A stretch of DNA of 64,000 nt, taken from Lysobacter sp. GX 14042 (GTDB lineage Bacteria; Pseudomonadota; Gammaproteobacteria; Xanthomonadales; Xanthomonadaceae). The position numbers and the translations under genes are program-made. The notes beneath the pieces are model-generated. The model saw only the letters and a list, made by a program, of their open reading frames with translations, searched no databases and had not been told where the DNA came from. The stretch's first letter is position 1; each line of letters starts with the position of its first letter. The stretch spans positions 1 to 64,000 of the forward strand of contig NZ_JAJUWY010000004.1 in assembly GCF_021390425.1 (NCBI RefSeq). The letters run 5' to 3'. Positions 25,176-34,798 of the stretch are shown here, in pieces.

Positions 25176-26248
25176 TTCTCCCCGGCCTCCAGCCCACGCA
25201 CGTATTCGCGGTAATTGCGCAGGTAGCGCCGGACATTGGCCTGGTGCTCGGCGTAGGTGTCGGCGAACAGGTGCCGGCCGCTGCCGTCGCCCAGCGCCAC
25301 GAAGTACAGCGCGGTGCCGTCCGCCGGCGAGGCGACCGCGTCCAGCGAGGCGCGGCTGGGCATGGCGATCGGGGTCGGCGGCAGGCCGTCACGGGTGTAG
25401 GTGTTGTAGGGCGTGTCGGTGGCCAGGTGGCTGCGGCGGATGTTGCCGTCGTAGTCCGCGCCGATGCCGTAGATCACCGTGGGATCCGTCTGCAGGCGCA
25501 TGCCGATGCGCAGGCGGCGCTCGAACAGGCCCGCGACCTGCGGGCGTTCGGCGGGGACGGCGGTCTCCTTCTCCACGATCGAGGCCAGCACCAGCATCTC
25601 GTATGGCGACTGCAGCGGGGTGTCCGGGCCGCGCGCTTCCCACGCGGCGGCCAGGGCCTGGTCCAAGGCCGTCGCCGCGCGGCCCAGCACGTCCAGGTCG
25701 CTGTCGCCGCGGGTGAAGACGTAGGTCTCGGGCAGGAAGCGTCCCTCGGGATGCTCCCCGGCGCGGCCGAGCGCGGCCATCAGGGCCTCGTCATCGAGTT
25801 CCGAAGCCTTCTTTTCCAGCGCGTCGGCCCGCCCGAGCGCGGCGCGCAGCTCGCGGATGTTCCAGCCCTCGATGATGGTGAAGCGGTGGCGGACGGTATC
25901 GCCACGCCCCATCGCCCCGAGCAGTTCGCGCGGGGTGATGCCCTGCGGCAGCGCGTACTCGCCCACGTGCAGGCGCGAGTCGGCCCCGAGCTGGCGCGCC
26001 AGCAGGCGCCACTCCAGGTCATCGCCGGCGTCCACGCCCGCCTCGCGCAGCTTGCGCACCACGATCGGCAGCGAATCGCCGCGCTCGACCATCACCGCGG
26101 CGCCGTCGCCAAGGCCGTCCAGCGGCGCGTCGGCGAAGGCGCTGTAGCGCTGCCAGCCCCACCAGCCGGCCACGAGCGCGGCGGCCGCCAGGACCAGCAG
26201 CAACAACAGGATCAGGCCGGCAAGGCCCTTGTGTCTGGCGGCGGTCAC
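25172..26248 (-). CDS. mltG: Endolytic murein transglycosylase MltG
   Basis: This 358-residue YceG/MltG protein has an N-terminal membrane anchor (about 8-30, LAGLILLLLLVLAAAALVAG) and a periplasmic LytM-like plus catalytic domain. The catalytic Glu226 is in the conserved ASIVEKET motif. It cuts nascent glycan strands at the inner membrane and sets strand length. It begins with GTG (26246-26248) sharing GTGA with the pabC stop, and its own stop overlaps tmk. The pabC-mltG-tmk-holB order is standard in gammaproteobacteria. Confidence 0.94.
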   Translation of the reverse strand: MTAARHKGLAGLILLLLLVLAAAALVAGWWGWQRYSAFADAPLDGLGDGAAVMVERGDSLPIVVRKLREAGVDAGDDLEWRLLARQLGADSRLHVGEYALPQGITPRELLGAMGRGDTVRHRFTIIEGWNIRELRAALGRADALEKKASELDDEALMAALGRAGEHPEGRFLPETYVFTRGDSDLDVLGRAATALDQALAAAWEARGPDTPLQSPYEMLVLASIVEKETAVPAERPQVAGLFERRLRIGMRLQTDPTVIYGIGADYDGNIRRSHLATDTPYNTYTRDGLPPTPIAMPSRASLDAVASPADGTALYFVALGDGSGRHLFADTYAEHQANVRRYLRNYREYVRGLEAGEK

Positions 26249-27078
26249 GCGGTCTCCTGATCGGTATCGGCAAAGGCGGGATGGGCGGCGGCGAGCGCGG
26301 CCCGCAGCGCAGCGGTGCGCGGGTGCGGTGGCCAGCGGCGCCCGCCCAGCCGCGAGACCGGGAGGATACCGCGCACGGCATTGCCCAGGACCACCGCGTC
26401 CGCCCGCTCCACCTCCCCGCGGGACAGGGCCTGCACCCGGGCCAGCCCCTGGCCCAGCAGCCAGCCGCGGCAGACCCCGGCAACCCCGCAGCGCTCGACC
26501 GGCGGGGTGAGCCACTGCCCGCCCAGCAGGACGAACACGTTGGCCGCGATGGCCGAGACCAGTTCGTCGTCCGGTCCGCGCAGCAGCCCCTCGTCGGCCG
26601 GCTCCCCGGTTTCCAGTTCGGCGCGGGCCAGGACCTGCTCCAGCCGGTTGCAGTGCTTGAGTCCGGCCAGCGCTGGCTGCGCCCCCAGCCGCAGCTCGCA
26701 CCAGCGCAGGCGCAGGCCTTCGGCTGCTGGCGGAGCGGGCAGCGGATGCAGTGTGAGCGCCCAGCTCGGCTCGGGCGCTGTCGGGGGGGCGTAGCCGCGC
26801 CCGCCACCGCCACGGGTGAGCTGCAGCCGCAGGACCGCGTCGCGGCCTGCCAGCAGCCGCGTGGTTTCCTCCAGCACCCGGCCGGCGGGCGGCAACGGCA
26901 GGCCCAGGCGTGCCGCGCCCGACGCCAGGCGCTGCCAGTGCGCCGGCCACCAGGGGATGGTGCCGCGGTGGCCGCGCATGGTCTCGAACAGGCCCTCGCC
27001 GTAGCGGAACCCGCGGTCATCCAGCCCGAGGGCCTCGACCTGCCGTGCACCGCGGAACAGCCGCCCGGTAGTGCTCAC
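26245..27078 (-). CDS. pabC: Aminodeoxychorismate lyase
   Basis: This 277-residue fold-type IV PLP enzyme has the probable Schiff-base lysine at Lys141 (LAGLKHCNRLEQ), RYGEGLFETMR near the N-terminus and AANVFVLLGG. It releases pyruvate from 4-amino-4-deoxychorismate to give p-aminobenzoate for folate. It starts with GTG overlapping the pabB stop (GTGA). The genes for both ADC synthase component I and the lyase are therefore coupled. Confidence 0.92.
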   Translation of the reverse strand: MSTTGRLFRGARQVEALGLDDRGFRYGEGLFETMRGHRGTIPWWPAHWQRLASGAARLGLPLPPAGRVLEETTRLLAGRDAVLRLQLTRGGGGRGYAPPTAPEPSWALTLHPLPAPPAAEGLRLRWCELRLGAQPALAGLKHCNRLEQVLARAELETGEPADEGLLRGPDDELVSAIAANVFVLLGGQWLTPPVERCGVAGVCRGWLLGQGLARVQALSRGEVERADAVVLGNAVRGILPVSRLGGRRWPPHPRTAALRAALAAAHPAFADTDQETA

Positions 27079-28433
27079 CGCTCGACCCCGAGCGCCCGCA
27101 GCATGCCGCGGGCCTTGGCCCGGGTTTCCTCCAGCTCGTGGCCGGGATCGGAATCGGCGACGATGCCGGCGCCGGTGCGGAAGCGCAGGCTGCGGCCTTC
27201 GAGCTCGGCGCTGCGGATCAGGATGTTGAGGTCCATGTCGCCGTCGCGGTTGAGCCAGCCCATCGAGCCGGTATACGCGCCGCGTCCCTCGCCCTCCAGC
27301 CCGGCGATGACCTGCATGCAGCGCACCTTGGGGCAGCCGGTGATGGTGCCCCCCGGAAAGGCCGCGGCCATCACCTGCCCGGGCGTGGTGCCCGCGCGCA
27401 ACAGGCCGCGCACGTTGCTGACGATGTGGTGGACGTGGGCGTAGCTCTCCACCGTCATCAACTCGTCCACCTCCACGCTGCCGGGCCGGCTGACCCGGCC
27501 CAGGTCGTTGCGCTCCAGGTCGACCAGCATCACGTGCTCGGCGCGCTCCTTGGGATGGCCGACCAGCTCGCGGATGCGCCCGGGTTCGTCGTCGCCGGGC
27601 AGCCGGGCACGGGTGCCGGCGATCGGCCGGGTCTGGACCACGTCGCCACGCACCGACACCAGCCGCTCGGGCGAGGCACTGGCCAGCGCCCATCCGGGGC
27701 CGGCGAACAGCCCGGAAAACGGCGCCGGGTTGCACCGGCGCAGGCGCGCGAACAGCGCCGCCGGATCCGGGGTGGCATCGAAGCGGGCCTGCCAGCCGCG
27801 CGAGATGTTGGCCTGGAACACGTCGCCCGCGGCCAGGTACTCCAGCACCCGGGCGACCGCGTCGGTGTAGCGGTGCGGCGCATCCTCGACCACCTCCGCC
27901 GGCGGTTGCCAGGCCGGCAGCGGCGCGGCGCCGGTGCAGGCGGCACCGGCGTCGGCAACGAGCGAGTCGAGCAACTCCCCGCAGCCGGCCTCCGCGACCG
28001 CCACGCATTCACCGCTGGTGCGGTCACGCAGCAACGCGGCGGGGCAGCGCAACGCCAGCGCCACCGGCAGCCGGCCCGGCGCCGGCGGCAGTCGCAGCAC
28101 CGGCTCCACCTGCCCGGCGAGCTCGTAGCCCAGCAGCAGCGCCCAGCCGCCGCGGAACGGCCAGCGCGGCTCCTGCCGCGGCAGCCGCAGGGCCTGCCAG
28201 GCACGGTCGAGCGCATCGAGGAAGCGCCCCTCCTGCACCTGTCCGCGGTGGTCGCGGGTCAGCCCGTCGCGGCCCAGGGCCAACGAACCGCCGCTGGCGC
28301 GCAACAGCAGGTCCCAGCGCCCATGGGCGGTGCCATGGGCGCTGGACTCCAGCAGCAGCGGATACCGCGCCGGGTCGGCGCGGTGCAGGTCGAGCAGGTC
28401 CGGCGATGACGGAAGCGGTCGGGCCAACAGCAC
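27075..28433 (-). CDS. pabB: Aminodeoxychorismate synthase component I
   Basis: This 452-residue chorismate-binding enzyme has PIAGTRARLPGDDE, RERxEHVMLVDLERNDLG and FPGGTITGCPK..MQVI motifs in its C-terminal half, and a shorter N-terminal TrpE/PabB domain. It aminates chorismate using ammonia from a PabA glutaminase encoded elsewhere. Anthranilate synthase component I is excluded mainly by the pabC neighbour. The gene starts with GTG immediately after the fabF stop codon, with no gap. Confidence 0.92.
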   Translation of the reverse strand: MLLARPLPSSPDLLDLHRADPARYPLLLESSAHGTAHGRWDLLLRASGGSLALGRDGLTRDHRGQVQEGRFLDALDRAWQALRLPRQEPRWPFRGGWALLLGYELAGQVEPVLRLPPAPGRLPVALALRCPAALLRDRTSGECVAVAEAGCGELLDSLVADAGAACTGAAPLPAWQPPAEVVEDAPHRYTDAVARVLEYLAAGDVFQANISRGWQARFDATPDPAALFARLRRCNPAPFSGLFAGPGWALASASPERLVSVRGDVVQTRPIAGTRARLPGDDEPGRIRELVGHPKERAEHVMLVDLERNDLGRVSRPGSVEVDELMTVESYAHVHHIVSNVRGLLRAGTTPGQVMAAAFPGGTITGCPKVRCMQVIAGLEGEGRGAYTGSMGWLNRDGDMDLNILIRSAELEGRSLRFRTGAGIVADSDPGHELEETRAKARGMLRALGVER

Positions 28434-29672
28434 TCAGGTACGCCGGAACACCAGCGTGCCGTTGGTGCCGCCGAAGCCGAAACCGTTCGACATGGCCACG
28501 TCCACCTGGTGCTCGCGGGCGACGTTGGGCACATAGTCCAGGTCGCAGCCTTCGCCCGGCTCGTCGAGGTTGAGGGTCGGCGGGATGATGCCGGTGTGCA
28601 GCGCCATCACCGAGAAGATCGCCTCCGCGCCGCCGGCCGCGCCCAGCAGGTGGCCGGTCATCGACTTGGTCGAGCTGACCATGGTCCGCCAGGCGTGCTC
28701 GCCCATCGCGCGCTTGATCGCCAGGGTCTCGGCCAGGTCGCCCAGCGGGGTCGAGGTGCCGTGGGCGTTGAGATACCCCACCTGCTCCGGACCGACGCCG
28801 GCATCGGCCATGGCGGAGACCATGCAGCGTGCCGGGCCTTCGCCGTCCTCGCTGGGCGCGGTCATGTGGAAAGCGTCCGAACTGGCGCCAAAGCCCGCCA
28901 GCTCGCAGTAGATGCGGGCGCCGCGCGCCCTGGCCGACTCGTACTCCTCCAGCACCAGCACCCCGGCGCCATCACCGAGCACGAAGCCGTCGCGGTCCTT
29001 GTCCCACGGGCGGCTGGCCTTCTGCGGCTCGTCGTTGCGGGTGGACATGGCCTTCATCGAGCAGAACCCGCCCATCGAGGTGGGCGAGGAGCCGCGCTCG
29101 GCGCCGCCGGCCAGCATCACGTCGGCATCGCCGTACTGGATCATCCGCATCGCCATGCCGATCGAGTGGTTGGCGGTGGCGCAGGCGGAGACCGCGGAAA
29201 AGTTGGGGCCCTTGATGCCGGTCAGCAGCGAGACCTGCCCCGGCAGCATGTTGATGATGGTGCTGGGCACGTAGAACGGCGAGATCTTGCGCGGCCCGCC
29301 GTCGAGGTACTTGGCGGTCTGCTCCTCGATGCCGAGGATGCCGCCGATGCCCGAACCGATCAGTGCGCCGATGCGCGGCGCGTTGGCCTCGGTCACCTCC
29401 AGTCCGGCATCCTCGATGGCCATCATCGAGGCACCCACGCCGTAGTGGATGAAGGGATCCATCTTGCGCGCGTCCTTGGCCGGCACCCAGCGGGTGACGT
29501 CGAAGTCGCGCACTTCGCCGGCGATCCGGGTGGCGAAGCCGGTGGCGTCGAAATGGGTGATCGGCGCGATCCCGGAGCGGCCGTTGACGATGCCGTCCCA
29601 GCTGCTGGCCAGGTCGTTGCCCAGGGGCGAGACGAGGCCCAGGCCGGTGACCACTACGCGACGTTTGGACAT
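28434..29672 (-). CDS. fabF: Beta-ketoacyl-ACP synthase II
   Basis: This 412-residue thiolase-fold condensing enzyme has nucleophile Cys164 in SACATANHS, catalytic His in NAHGTSTPLGD and TGHLLGAAGG, and the GFGFGGTNGTLVF C-terminus. It extends acyl-ACP with malonyl-ACP and is the form that elongates palmitoleate. It lies 114 bases after acpP with a small GC hairpin between, which may allow acpP to be expressed at a higher level than fabF. Confidence 0.96.
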   Translation of the reverse strand: MSKRRVVVTGLGLVSPLGNDLASSWDGIVNGRSGIAPITHFDATGFATRIAGEVRDFDVTRWVPAKDARKMDPFIHYGVGASMMAIEDAGLEVTEANAPRIGALIGSGIGGILGIEEQTAKYLDGGPRKISPFYVPSTIINMLPGQVSLLTGIKGPNFSAVSACATANHSIGMAMRMIQYGDADVMLAGGAERGSSPTSMGGFCSMKAMSTRNDEPQKASRPWDKDRDGFVLGDGAGVLVLEEYESARARGARIYCELAGFGASSDAFHMTAPSEDGEGPARCMVSAMADAGVGPEQVGYLNAHGTSTPLGDLAETLAIKRAMGEHAWRTMVSSTKSMTGHLLGAAGGAEAIFSVMALHTGIIPPTLNLDEPGEGCDLDYVPNVAREHQVDVAMSNGFGFGGTNGTLVFRRT

Positions 29673-29707
29673 TGGAGACTCCGCTTGTCTGGTCTTGCAA
29701 AGACGCA

Positions 29708-29726
29708 GGGCCGCGCAAGGCGGCCC
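29708..29726. other. Short GC hairpin between acpP and fabF
   Basis: GGGCCGC and GCGGCCC arms surround a 5-base loop. There is no T-run, so this would be an mRNA-processing or partial stop signal; function not shown. Confidence 0.35.
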
Positions 29727-29786
29727 CGGTCAGGTCCTGTCGGGACGGATCGACGGCCGCAACGACCGCCCGCCGCCCACGCCGCC

Positions 29787-30026
29787 TTACTCCTTGACGT
29801 GCGCCTTGACGTAGTCGATGGCCTGCTGCACGGAGGTGATCTTCTCGGCTTCCTCGTCCGGGATCTCGCACTCGAACTCTTCCTCGAGGGCCATGACCAG
29901 CTCGACGGTGTCCAGCGAGTCGGCGCCCAGGTCGTCGACGAACGAGGCGTTGGTGGTGACTTCCTCTTCCTTGACGCCGAGCTGTTCGACGACGATCTTC
30001 TTGACGCGCTCTTCGATGGTGCTCAT
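29787..30026 (-). CDS. acpP: Acyl carrier protein
   Basis: This 79-residue acidic four-helix protein has the phosphopantetheine attachment Ser37 in [18 protein letters not shown]. It carries growing acyl chains for all fatty acid synthesis enzymes. It sits between fabG and fabF as usual. A 127-base gap upstream allows a dedicated promoter, typical for this highly expressed gene. Confidence 0.98.
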   Translation of the reverse strand: MSTIEERVKKIVVEQLGVKEEEVTTNASFVDDLGADSLDTVELVMALEEEFECEIPDEEAEKITSVQQAIDYVKAHVKE

Positions 30027-30153
30027 TTCTTCTCACTCCTCCCGTACGGGATGTCCGACGCAATAGTGTAGTGGAATCGGGCCTGCCGCAAACACCGGCC
30101 GCAGGCCTCGGTGGGGTACCGTCCGGGTGTTCCGGACCATGCGCGTCCTGCGC

Positions 30154-30897
30154 TCAGGGCATGTACATGCCGCCGTTCACGTGCAGGGTCTCGCCGGTGA
30201 TGTACGCCGCGGCGGGGCCTGCCAGGAATGCCACCGCCCGGGCGATGTCGGCGGGCTCGCCGAGCCGACCCAGGGCGATCTGCCCGAGCATCTGCCCGCG
30301 CTGCTCCTCGGGCAGGTCGCGGGTCATGTCGGTGTCGATGAAGCCGGGCGCGACCACGTTGACGGTGATGTTGCGCGAGCCGACCTCGCGCGCCAGCGAC
30401 TTGCTGAAGCCGATGACGCCGGCCTTGGCCGCCGCGTAGTTGGCCTGGCCGGGGTTGCCGGTCAGCCCGATCACCGAGGCGATGTTGATGATCCGGCCGC
30501 GGCGCGCCTTCATCATCGCGCGCATCACCGCCTTGCTGGTGCGGTAGATCGAGGTCAGGTTGGTGTCGATGATGGCCTGCCAGTCCTCGTCCTTCATCCG
30601 CATCAGCAGGTTGTCGCGGGTGATGCCGGCGTTGTTGACCAGGATGGAGACCGGCCCGGACTGCGCGGCGATGCCTTCCAGCAGCGCGTCGATCGATGCC
30701 GGGTCGGTCACGTCGAGCACCCGGCCGTGGCCGCCGGCGGCCGCCAGCCGCTCGCCGATCGCCTTCGCGCCGCCTTCCGAGGTCGCGGTGCCGATGACGG
30801 TCGCGCCCAGCGCGGCCAGCTCGTCGGCGATGGCGGCACCGATGCCGCGGCTGGCGCCGGTCACCAGCGCCACTTCTCCAGCCAGGGTCTTTTCCAT
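30154..30897 (-). CDS. fabG: 3-oxoacyl-ACP reductase
   Basis: This 247-residue short-chain dehydrogenase has GASRGIGAA (NADPH loop, about 14-22), NNAGITRDN, and the Ser-Tyr-Lys triad in INIASVIG and YAAAKAG. The C-terminal HVNGGMYMP is FabG-like. It reduces 3-oxoacyl-ACP. It follows fabD by 40 bases. Confidence 0.96.
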   Translation of the reverse strand: MEKTLAGEVALVTGASRGIGAAIADELAALGATVIGTATSEGGAKAIGERLAAAGGHGRVLDVTDPASIDALLEGIAAQSGPVSILVNNAGITRDNLLMRMKDEDWQAIIDTNLTSIYRTSKAVMRAMMKARRGRIINIASVIGLTGNPGQANYAAAKAGVIGFSKSLAREVGSRNITVNVVAPGFIDTDMTRDLPEEQRGQMLGQIALGRLGEPADIARAVAFLAGPAAAYITGETLHVNGGMYMP

Positions 30898-30937
30898 CAG
30901 GGAATCCTCTTTGGGGCAGTCGATGCCCGGGTAATGC

Positions 30938-31882
30938 TCAGCGTGTCCAGTCGGCCAGCGCGGCGTCGAAATCGGCCGGGATCCCCAGCGCGCGGGCCTC
31001 GAAGCCCTTGTCGATGCGCCGGGCCAGCCCGGTGAGGACCTTGCCGGGTCCGCATTCGCCAAGCCGGGTGACGCCGGCCTCGGCCAGCGCGCGCACGCAA
31101 CCGGTCCACTGCACCGGCAGGTACAGCTGGCGCACCAATGCCTCACGGACCGCATCGCTGCCGTCATGCACCGCGGCATCGACGTTCTGTACCACCGGCA
31201 GCGCCGGCGGCAGCCACTCGACATCGGCCATCGCCGCGGCGAGCCGCTCGGAAGCCTCGCGCATCAGCGGGGTATGCGAGGGCACGCTGACCGCCAGCTT
31301 CACCACCTTGCGCACGCCGCTCTCGGCCAGCAGGACCAGCGCCTTGTCGACCGCCCCGGCGTGGCCGCCGATGACGATCTGGCCCGGGGAGTTGTAGTTG
31401 GCGGGAACCACCACCTCGCGGCCGGAAGCGCGACGGCAAACGTCCTCGACCAGCACGTCGTCGGCACCGAGCACCGCGGCCATCGCGCCGGTCCCGGCGG
31501 GCGCGGCATCCTGCATCAGCTGGCCGCGCATGCGGACCAGGCGGGCGGCATCGGCCAGCGACAGCGTGCCGGCGGCCACCAGCGCGGCGTACTCGCCCAG
31601 GCTGTGGCCGGCCAGCAATGCCGGGCGGGCCCCACCGCGCTGCTGCCACAGCCGCCACACCGCCACGCCGGCAGCCAGCAGCGCCGGCTGGGTGAACTCG
31701 GTCTGGTTGAGCTGCTCTTCGGGGCCTTCCTGGCTCAGCTTCCACAGGTCGGCGCCGGCGCCCTCGCCGGCTTCGGCGAACACTCCGGCCACCAGCGGGT
31801 GGGCGGCGGCCAGTTCGCCCAGCATGCCCAGCGACTGGGAGCCCTGCCCCGGGAAGACAAAAGCGAGCTGGGGATCGGTCAC
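30938..31882 (-). CDS. fabD: Malonyl-CoA:ACP transacylase
   Basis: This 314-residue acyltransferase has the N-terminal FVFPGQGSQ, nucleophile Ser94 in GHSLGEYAA and catalytic His in SVPSHTPLM. It moves malonyl from CoA to ACP. I place the start at the GTG that yields TDPQLAFVFPGQG; the open frame continues upstream without coding character. It lies 95 bases downstream of the kinase-like gene. Confidence 0.94.
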   Translation of the reverse strand: MTDPQLAFVFPGQGSQSLGMLGELAAAHPLVAGVFAEAGEGAGADLWKLSQEGPEEQLNQTEFTQPALLAAGVAVWRLWQQRGGARPALLAGHSLGEYAALVAAGTLSLADAARLVRMRGQLMQDAAPAGTGAMAAVLGADDVLVEDVCRRASGREVVVPANYNSPGQIVIGGHAGAVDKALVLLAESGVRKVVKLAVSVPSHTPLMREASERLAAAMADVEWLPPALPVVQNVDAAVHDGSDAVREALVRQLYLPVQWTGCVRALAEAGVTRLGECGPGKVLTGLARRIDKGFEARALGIPADFDAALADWTR

Positions 31883-31977
31883 AGGTAGGTCCGGCTGCCA
31901 AACAAGCGGCGCATGATACGTGTCCGGTGCCGAGGGTGTCTGTACGAGTGCGTATGTAGCGCCCGCGGCCACCCGGC

Positions 31978-32772
31978 TCAGGACAGCAGGTCGAACAGGT
32001 CCAGTTCGCCGTCGTGGAGCAGGTCGACGCCGAGCAGCAAAGCGACCACCAGCAACAATACGCTCGCCTTGCGCAGGACCGAGGCGGCGCGCACGAGGGC
32101 CTGCATCGACCGGCTGCGCCATGGCGCGGCGACCCGTTCGACCGGGCGCAGCCCGCGCCCCATCCCGGCAACCGCCCCGGGAACGCCCGCGGGAGCCCGC
32201 GACAGCGCATCGGCAAGCATCCGCTCCAGCACCTGCGGGCGGTCACCGTAATGGCGGGCCACTCCATAGGTGAACACGGCCCAGTCGCGTGCCTGCGCGT
32301 GGGGCAGCGGCATCACTTCAAGCGGGTCTTCCTCGAAGTCGAGAAAACCGACGCCGGCGTCGCCGACCGTGAGGTTGCGTGGCCACGGCTGGCCGAAGTA
32401 GCCGCCGCGCGCGTGGCCGTCGGCGATCGCCTCGATCGCGGCAGACGCGAGCCCGTCCAGGCGCGTGGGTTCGCCGTTGGCAGCGCCCATCTGCGAGCCC
32501 AGGGTCGGACCCAGGTCGCTGAGCAGCAGGGTCGTCCTGCCCACCCCGAGGATCTCGGGCACCCGCACGCCGGCACGGCTGAGCTGCCCGAGCCGGCGCT
32601 GCTCGGTGCGCAGCGCCTCGGTGCCGCCATGGCGGGGCGGCGGCCGCAGCGGATCCAGTTCGAGCCTGCGTGCCACCAGGTCCAGCGCGGCCAGCCGCAG
32701 CCGCCGGCGCCGGCCGTTGCGGTAATGCTTCAGCCACGCCCGGCTCCCGGCGACCTCGATGGGTTCGATCAC
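31978..32772 (-). CDS. Kinase-fold membrane protein inside the fab cluster
   Basis: This 264-residue protein resembles RIO/Kdo-kinase-like small-molecule or protein kinases: a nucleotide region around AWLKHYRNGRRRR, IADGHARGGYFGQPWPRNLTV as catalytic loop and GFLDFEEDP in place of the metal-binding DFG. The C-terminus has one transmembrane helix (about 238-255, VLLLVVALLLGVDLL), so it is probably tail-anchored to the inner membrane. It sits between fabH and fabD. Related genes are annotated only as serine/threonine kinase or hypothetical in xanthomonads. Substrate is unknown. The GTG at 32770-32772 is the probable start. Confidence 0.68.
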   Translation of the reverse strand: MIEPIEVAGSRAWLKHYRNGRRRRLRLAALDLVARRLELDPLRPPPRHGGTEALRTEQRRLGQLSRAGVRVPEILGVGRTTLLLSDLGPTLGSQMGAANGEPTRLDGLASAAIEAIADGHARGGYFGQPWPRNLTVGDAGVGFLDFEEDPLEVMPLPHAQARDWAVFTYGVARHYGDRPQVLERMLADALSRAPAGVPGAVAGMGRGLRPVERVAAPWRSRSMQALVRAASVLRKASVLLLVVALLLGVDLLHDGELDLFDLLS

Positions 32773-32822
32773 TGCTGCCTTCCGTTGCCGCGCCGCGGCT
32801 TTCCTGACCCGTCCAGCGGCAA

Positions 32823-33803
32823 TCAGTAGCGCAGCAACGCCGAACCCCAGGTGAAGCCACCGCCAAAGGCCTCCAGCAGCAACAGCTGGCCGCGCTCCAC
32901 GCGACCGGAGCGCACCGCCTCGTCCAGCGCCAGCGGCACCGAACCCGAGGAGGTATTGCCGTGGCGGTCCACGGTGACGATCACCCGCTCCATCGGCATC
33001 GCCAGCCGCTTGGCGGTGGCCTCGATGATGCGCAGGTTGGCCTGGTGCGGGATCAGCCAGTCGATCTCGGTCCGGTCCAGGCCATTGGCCTCCAGGGTCT
33101 CCTCGACCACCGAGTCCAGCGCCTTGACCGCGTGCTTGAAGACCTCGTTGCCGGTCATCAGCACCTTCACGCCGGCGTTTTCCTCTTCCGGCCTGAAGCC
33201 GGCAGAGACCCCTACCGGGTTGTACAGCAGTTCCTTCTTGCCGCCGTCGGCGTGCAGGTGGGTGCTGAGCACGCCGGTTTCGGAGTCGGCCCTGAGCACC
33301 ACCGCGCCGGCGCCATCGCCGAACAGCACGCAGGTGGAGCGGTCGCTCCAGTCGAGCATCCGGGTCAGGGTCTCGGCACCGACCACCAGCGCGGTCTTCG
33401 CCGCCCCGGAACGGATGAACTGGTCGGCCACTGCCAGGGCGTAGATGAAGCCCGAGCAGGCGGCGTTGACGTCGAACGCCGGACAGCCGTTGGCGCCCAG
33501 CCGGTGCTGCAACAGGCAGGCCGTAGACGGGAAGATGATGTCGGGAGTGGTGGTGCCGAGCACGATCAGGTCGAGCTCGGAGGCGTCCACGCCGGCCGCT
33601 TCCATCGCACGGGTGGCGGCATGGAAGGCCAGGTCGCCGGTGGTCTCGCCTTCGGCGGCCATGTGGCGCTGGCGGATGCCAGTGCGCGAGGCGATCCACT
33701 CGTCGCTGGTGTCGACGAACTGCGCCAGGTCGGCGTTGGACAGCGCCTTTTCCGGCAGGTAGCTGCCGGTACCCGCGATGCGGGAAAAAATACGATCAGT
33801 CAT
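32823..33803 (-). CDS. fabH: Beta-ketoacyl-ACP synthase III
   Basis: This 326-residue condensing enzyme has Cys116 in NAACSGF, His in LIPHQAN and Asn in GNTSSGS (the Cys-His-Asn triad). It starts fatty acid synthesis by joining acyl-CoA to malonyl-ACP. ATG 33801-33803 has GGAG upstream; a GTG two codons earlier is less likely. In many bacteria plsX lies between rpmF and fabH, but here only an 89-base gap with a strong hairpin is present. Confidence 0.96.
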   Translation of the reverse strand: MTDRIFSRIAGTGSYLPEKALSNADLAQFVDTSDEWIASRTGIRQRHMAAEGETTGDLAFHAATRAMEAAGVDASELDLIVLGTTTPDIIFPSTACLLQHRLGANGCPAFDVNAACSGFIYALAVADQFIRSGAAKTALVVGAETLTRMLDWSDRSTCVLFGDGAGAVVLRADSETGVLSTHLHADGGKKELLYNPVGVSAGFRPEEENAGVKVLMTGNEVFKHAVKALDSVVEETLEANGLDRTEIDWLIPHQANLRIIEATAKRLAMPMERVIVTVDRHGNTSSGSVPLALDEAVRSGRVERGQLLLLEAFGGGFTWGSALLRY

Positions 33804-33831
33804 TGCCACTCCGCTGCAAGAAGCCGCGAAC

Positions 33832-33871
33832 GCCCTCGGGCGCCGGCAGGTGCACCGCCGGCGCCGAGGGC
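33832..33871 (-). other. Strong hairpin between rpmF and fabH
   Basis: GCCCTCGGGCGCCGGC can pair with GCCGGCGCCGAGGGC around a 9-base loop, just after the rpmF stop. There is no clear T-run. It could reduce read-through from rpmF into the fab genes, or be an mRNA processing site. Confidence 0.55.
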
Positions 33872-33892
33872 TTCACGGTGTGAAGCCGGAGC

Positions 33893-34087
33893 TTACTCTT
33901 CGTCGAACACCTGCGTCTTGGTGTCCATCACCTTCTTGCCGCGGTAGTAGCCGTCGGCGGTGACGTGGTGGCGCAGGTGGGTCTCGCCGGTGGTCGGGTC
34001 GGTGGACAGCTGCTTGGCCGACAGGGCGTCGTGCGAACGGCGCATGCCGCGCTTCGACGGGGAGACTCTGGATTTCTGGACAGCCAT
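33893..34087 (-). CDS. rpmF: 50S ribosomal protein L32
   Basis: This 64-residue protein has the L32 N-terminus [21 protein letters not shown] and the [21 protein letters not shown] core (shown here in part). The zinc cysteines of some L32 forms are absent (GETHLRHH in place of CxxC), the C-minus form common in proteobacteria. It follows yceD by 46 bases. Confidence 0.97.
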   Translation of the reverse strand: MAVQKSRVSPSKRGMRRSHDALSAKQLSTDPTTGETHLRHHVTADGYYRGKKVMDTKTQVFDEE

Positions 34088-34133
34088 GGTCTTGCTCCAA
34101 GGAAAACGTCGGTGGACGTGGGGTCCGGGCCGG

Positions 34134-34673
34134 TCAGTCCGGCTCGCCGGGTGTCTTGTTCTTCAATGCGGACAGGGCGGCGAACGGGTTCGCGCGCTCC
34201 TGCTCGGCGGCCGGCGCCGGCCAGTCGCGCTCGACCGCCTCGCTGCCCGGCTTCACCGGGATCACCGGCACCGCGAGGATCAACTCGTCCTCGACGATGT
34301 CCAGCGGTACCACGAAGCCGTCGGCCGGCACCTCCAGCGCCTCGTAGCCCGGCGGCAGCGCCGCCTCCTCGGCCTCGCTGCGCACCAGACCCAGTCGCTG
34401 GGTCAAGTCCACCGGCAGCACGAAACGCTCCATGCTGCGCTGGCACTGCAGCGGCAGCCCGGCCTCCACGTGCAGCTCGGCGTACGGCACCTGCAGCTCG
34501 TCACGCCCGAAATCGAGGGTGAAGGCTACTTCGCCCTCGACATCGAGCAGTGCATCGCGAAGCCTGGACAGCCGCTCCAGCGGCACGCGCGCCTCGATGC
34601 CGCGGCGCGAGGCGACCATCCGCCACGCATCCACGGTCTCAGGAACGGGCACGTTGGGTACGCCGGCGGACAT
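34134..34673 (-). CDS. yceD: YceD family 23S rRNA accumulation protein (DUF177)
   Basis: This 179-residue DUF177 protein has the [19 protein letters not shown] start, [10 protein letters not shown] with its single Cys, and the acidic [19 protein letters not shown] segment. It is needed for normal 23S rRNA levels in E. coli and plants. It heads the rpmF-fab operon. ATG 34671-34673 lies 125 bases from the divergent membrane protein gene, leaving room for promoters on both strands. Confidence 0.92.
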   Translation of the reverse strand: MSAGVPNVPVPETVDAWRMVASRRGIEARVPLERLSRLRDALLDVEGEVAFTLDFGRDELQVPYAELHVEAGLPLQCQRSMERFVLPVDLTQRLGLVRSEAEEAALPPGYEALEVPADGFVVPLDIVEDELILAVPVIPVKPGSEAVERDWPAPAAEQERANPFAALSALKNKTPGEPD

Positions 34674-34798
34674 AAGCCGGGGAATGCTAAGGATCGGGCG
34701 TCGCCGTGTCAATGCGCGCACTCCCGTAATCCATCGGCATTTGCCCCCTGCCCGCTTTGCCGTACAGACTGGCGCCGGTTCCCGACTGCGCTGCTTCC

